This document shows positions 61,524-64,000 of a DNA stretch of 64,000 nt, one piece after another; position 1 is the first letter of the stretch, and the number at the start of each line of letters is the position of its first letter. The notes under the pieces were generated by a model that was not told the DNA's origin, searched no databases, and saw only the letters and a program-made list of their open reading frames with translations. The DNA comes from an uncultured Lachnospiraceae bacterium (GTDB taxonomy: Bacteria; Bacillota; Clostridia; Lachnospirales; Lachnospiraceae): NCBI GenBank assembly GCA_947589315.1, contig CANPZE010000007.1, positions 1-64,000 of the forward strand. Direction: 5' to 3'. Position numbers and translations under genes: made by a program.

Positions 61524-64000
61524 ATGAAAAAATTTTTCCAGTCAAAAGGAAAATGGGCAGCCGGGACAGTTGTTCTGCTGTTTTTGATATTTACTGTTGT
61601 CCAGTTATATCAAAGCAGAGACGTATCGAGGGCTGCTGACTACATAGTCAGGGACAGCAGCGGTCTGGAGGTTACCGGGGCATATCAGATGCGCCGGCTG
61701 ACAGATACGCTGACGATTTACGGAACAGAGTCCACAGATACATTGACCTGGGTCAGCGCCAATCCCGATATTTTGGAGGTGCCGGCCGGAGCCAATACGG
61801 AGTCCGTCCGGATACAGGCGAAGACTACCGGTACTGCCGCCATCAATATAACGGTCGAGCATCAGGATGGCAGCCGGGACCAGGTCATGATCGCTATAGA
61901 AGTTGTATTCTCCATCAGTGAATTCCTCAATGACACTACCGGGGGATCTTCTATTGTAAGAGTGAATCCGGAGGATACCAGAAGATCTCTGGTTATGAAT
62001 TACAATATAACCCTGTATTTTGGAAGCAATGCGCTGAATGATACGAATAAGCTGAATCTGACCTTTGGAGACGCCACAAAGGCTATATGGACCAGCGCCA
62101 ATGAAGATGTGCTCCGCGTCAACCGGAGCAATGGATTTGTGACAGCGGTAGGTACGGGGCGTACCACCCTGTCGGTAGAATATAATGACGGCGTCCGCAA
62201 TTATACGGACTCCATTGTGGTGTATGTGCGTCCCCAGCTGAGTTATGAAGGGACTCCGGTGGGATCGGAGACCGCAACGGAAAATATTACGATAGAGACA
62301 GGGGATTCCCTGCATGTATCGGCAAGGTTTGTAGCAAATCCTCTGGTTAGCATGTCCAGCAAACTGATCTGGGTGGTAGCTAAGTCACAGGGAGCCGATA
62401 TCGTCCTTGTCCGGGACTCTCTGGGCAATATGGGAGAGGGCGGGGAAGATGTCAATCTGATCTTCGACCAGACCACCTGCGATTACCGGTTAAACGCCAA
62501 AGCGGGGAGGTACACGGTATTATTCTATGTAGACGGCACTTATACGGATTTTGCCAGCGCCCAGGCCAATTCACCGGGCTGCGCACCAGTGTCATTGGGC
62601 GTGACCGTGAACAGCCGTTATACAGACAAGAGTGTGACGATCAATCTGGGAGGAAGCTATGACCTTGCGGATGCCTTTAACATTTCCAGAAGCATTTTGA
62701 AGGACAGCGTCTCTGTAGAGATCCTTGACAATCCGGAAGATTGTATTGAGTGGAGCCGGGGCACTATGACAGTGATGGGGCGTGCGATCGGCACTGCAAG
62801 GGTCCGGGTTACCCTGAACACCCATGTAGATATTCCCGGCCGGGAGGTAGATACCGTTATTTTGACTATTAATGTGGCAGATACCTTCACCATGAATATG
62901 ACTACAGCCAATATTGCGGTGGGTTCCAAGATCACATTGAGTGGGATCATTGGTTCCGGAACCCATGTGGAGGATACGGAATTTTCCTGGTCTACTACAG
63001 ATACGGATGAGACATATATTACAATAGAGCCCAATGGAAGGTATGCCACGGTCACCGGTAAGAGAACCACGCCCAGCAACCAGCCGGTAACGGTAACACT
63101 GGCCTGGACCGACACAGAGGGTGTGACCCGTATTGCGACCTGTACCATTTATGTCACAGAATCTGCCGAGAGGATTGGCTTGAACCACAGTGAACTGCAG
63201 ATGGAGGTAGGGGATACGGAATGGCTGGATACCGGCCTGTCCGGTACGCAGAACTTTACCTGGTTATCCTCCGATACCAGTATTGTGACAGTAACTGCGG
63301 ACAGCGGGAATACCAAGGCGATGCTGACAGCGGGAACCCAGGTGGGAAGAGCGGTTGTTACCGTTATCAATAAAGATAACAACGCCTATGCTACCTGTAT
63401 CGTTACTGTGTCTGCGCCTATCACAGAGTTAGCGATTGAGCAGGGGGAAAGTCTTGAAACTTACCTTTCCGCTGGTTTTATCTTTTTAAATGCGGTGTAT
63501 AAACCGGATAATGCGACAGCTACGGATCTGATCTGGACCTCCAGTAATCAGCGGGTAGCTACGATCGATGAACATGGAGTAGTGACATTACATGACGTTG
63601 GCACGACAACGATTCAGGTCCGGCCGGAATACAATCCCCATGGGTTGCTGGCTACCTGTATCATTACAGTAATTGAGAAGCCTATTACCAGGATCACACC
63701 GGCCGCTACAACACTGGATCTGATCTTGGGTGATACCTATACGATGAATGTCGAGATTGAGCCGCCGGATGCAACAGACCCTACCTTGCTGTGGCAGTCT
63801 GGCGATGAGTCTATTGTAGTTGTGGAAGGCGGGGATATCACTGGTGTGGGCGTAGGCACTACAACAGTTACTGTATCCGGCGGGGATGCGGCTCCTGTGA
63901 CGATTATGGTGACCGTCCGCAACCGATTGGAAAGTATTGAATTTTCCCAAAGCGAATATGACTTGAAGATGGGGGATACCCAGAAGCTGAATGTTATTTT
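61524..64000 (+). CDS. Large surface protein with repeated bacterial Ig-like (BIG2) domains, cut by right edge
   Basis: Not in the ORF track because no stop occurs before the window ends. ATG 61524 is six bases after AAGGAGG; 825 complete codons are open. An N-terminal signal/anchor (WAAGTVVLLFLIFTVVQLY) is followed by repeated Ig-like units with cores such as LTWVSANPDILEV, AIWTSANEDVLRV, FTWLSSDTSIVTV, LIWTSSNQRVATID and LLWQSGDESIVVV, each ending in a G-x-ttxxV-type strand. At least five units are visible. Likely exported and surface-attached; anchor type unknown. Confidence 0.85.
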   Translation, partial: MKKFFQSKGKWAAGTVVLLFLIFTVVQLYQSRDVSRAADYIVRDSSGLEVTGAYQMRRLTDTLTIYGTESTDTLTWVSANPDILEVPAGANTESVRIQAKTTGTAAINITVEHQDGSRDQVMIAIEVVFSISEFLNDTTGGSSIVRVNPEDTRRSLVMNYNITLYFGSNALNDTNKLNLTFGDATKAIWTSANEDVLRVNRSNGFVTAVGTGRTTLSVEYNDGVRNYTDSIVVYVRPQLSYEGTPVGSETATENITIETGDSLHVSARFVANPLVSMSSKLIWVVAKSQGADIVLVRDSLGNMGEGGEDVNLIFDQTTCDYRLNAKAGRYTVLFYVDGTYTDFASAQANSPGCAPVSLGVTVNSRYTDKSVTINLGGSYDLADAFNISRSILKDSVSVEILDNPEDCIEWSRGTMTVMGRAIGTARVRVTLNTHVDIPGREVDTVILTINVADTFTMNMTTANIAVGSKITLSGIIGSGTHVEDTEFSWSTTDTDETYITIEPNGRYATVTGKRTTPSNQPVTVTLAWTDTEGVTRIATCTIYVTESAERIGLNHSELQMEVGDTEWLDTGLSGTQNFTWLSSDTSIVTVTADSGNTKAMLTAGTQVGRAVVTVINKDNNAYATCIVTVSAPITELAIEQGESLETYLSAGFIFLNAVYKPDNATATDLIWTSSNQRVATIDEHGVVTLHDVGTTTIQVRPEYNPHGLLATCIITVIEKPITRITPAATTLDLILGDTYTMNVEIEPPDATDPTLLWQSGDESIVVVEGGDITGVGVGTTTVTVSGGDAAPVTIMVTVRNRLESIEFSQSEYDLKMGDTQKLNVI

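Noticed and set aside
61605-63950. Several - strand ORFs opposite the right-edge gene
   Set aside because: The + strand frame from 61524 is open to the edge with a signal peptide and Ig-like repeats; the opposite ORFs are shadows.

Overview
The window looks like chromosomal DNA of an anaerobic, spore-forming Clostridia, most likely a Lachnospiraceae-type gut bacterium. Reasons: a complete spoIIIAA-AH sporulation operon; the Firmicutes orders fabH-acpP-fabD-fabG-fabF-accB-fabZ-accC-accD-accA and asp23-nusB-xseA-xseB-ispA-dxs-tlyA-nadK-argR; many AGGAGG ribosome sites; and strong TTGACA/TATAAT promoters. Nearly all genes lie on the + strand. Only cvfB and aroE lie on the - strand. I saw no rRNA, tRNA, CRISPR array, insertion sequence or prophage. 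Base composition looks close to balanced (not calculated). The left edge cuts a RecD2-like helicase gene and the right edge cuts a large bacterial Ig-like (BIG2) surface protein.

Layout. 1-2.3 kb: helicase end, comF, a YvyF-like zinc-ribbon protein, and CheX-like and CheY-like proteins. 2.4-10.9 kb: type II fatty-acid synthesis and acetyl-CoA carboxylase, without an enoyl-ACP reductase gene. 11-14 kb: cvfB (-), ridA, and a secreted SH3-NlpC/P60 hydrolase. 14.2-17.6 kb: a FapA/DUF342 protein with about 9.5 copies of a 26-residue repeat, then a REC-HD-GYP regulator. 17.6-18.0 kb: a 461-bp intergenic region with a tight DnaA-box cluster. 18-28.3 kb: hpf, a PdaA-like deacetylase, secA, prfB (programmed +1 frameshift), hom, a phosphoglycerate-mutase-like candidate homoserine kinase, and tex. 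28.3-35.6 kb: a sulfate-activation module (arylsulfotransferase-like protein, cysD, cysNC, cysQ, CHR transporter). 35.7-42.2 kb: ilvN, ilvC, an FGGY kinase with an araD-like gene, a 36-residue membrane miniprotein, aroD, aroK and efp. 42.3-46.9 kb: two PAPS-type sulfotransferases and a CDP-glycerol polymerase-like enzyme. 46.9-53.2 kb: aroE (-) and spoIIIAA-AH. 53.2-64 kb: asp23-like gene, nusB, xseAB, ispA, dxs, tlyA, nadK, argR, yebC and the BIG2 protein.

How the parts may work together. The most unusual theme is sulfonation. CysD plus the CysN-CysC fusion makes PAPS, CysQ removes the PAP by-product, and no PAPS, APS or sulfite reductase is present in the window. About 7 kb downstream are two paralogous sulfotransferases directly before a teichoic-acid-type polymerase. 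I infer a pathway that sulfates a cell-surface polymer or glycan rather than one that assimilates sulfur. The module starts with an arylsulfotransferase homologue that lacks an export signal and seems to have lost the family's active-site histidines. It is preceded by a leader with an 11-codon upstream ORF, a perfect 18-bp palindrome and a possible three-stem RNA fold. The sulfotransferase promoter region carries three TTGAYA repeats at 11-bp spacing, a layout typical of OmpR/PhoB-family sites. The DnaA-box cluster before hpf, far from any dnaA in the window, is the other standout. All functional statements come from reading motifs and gene order, with no database search.
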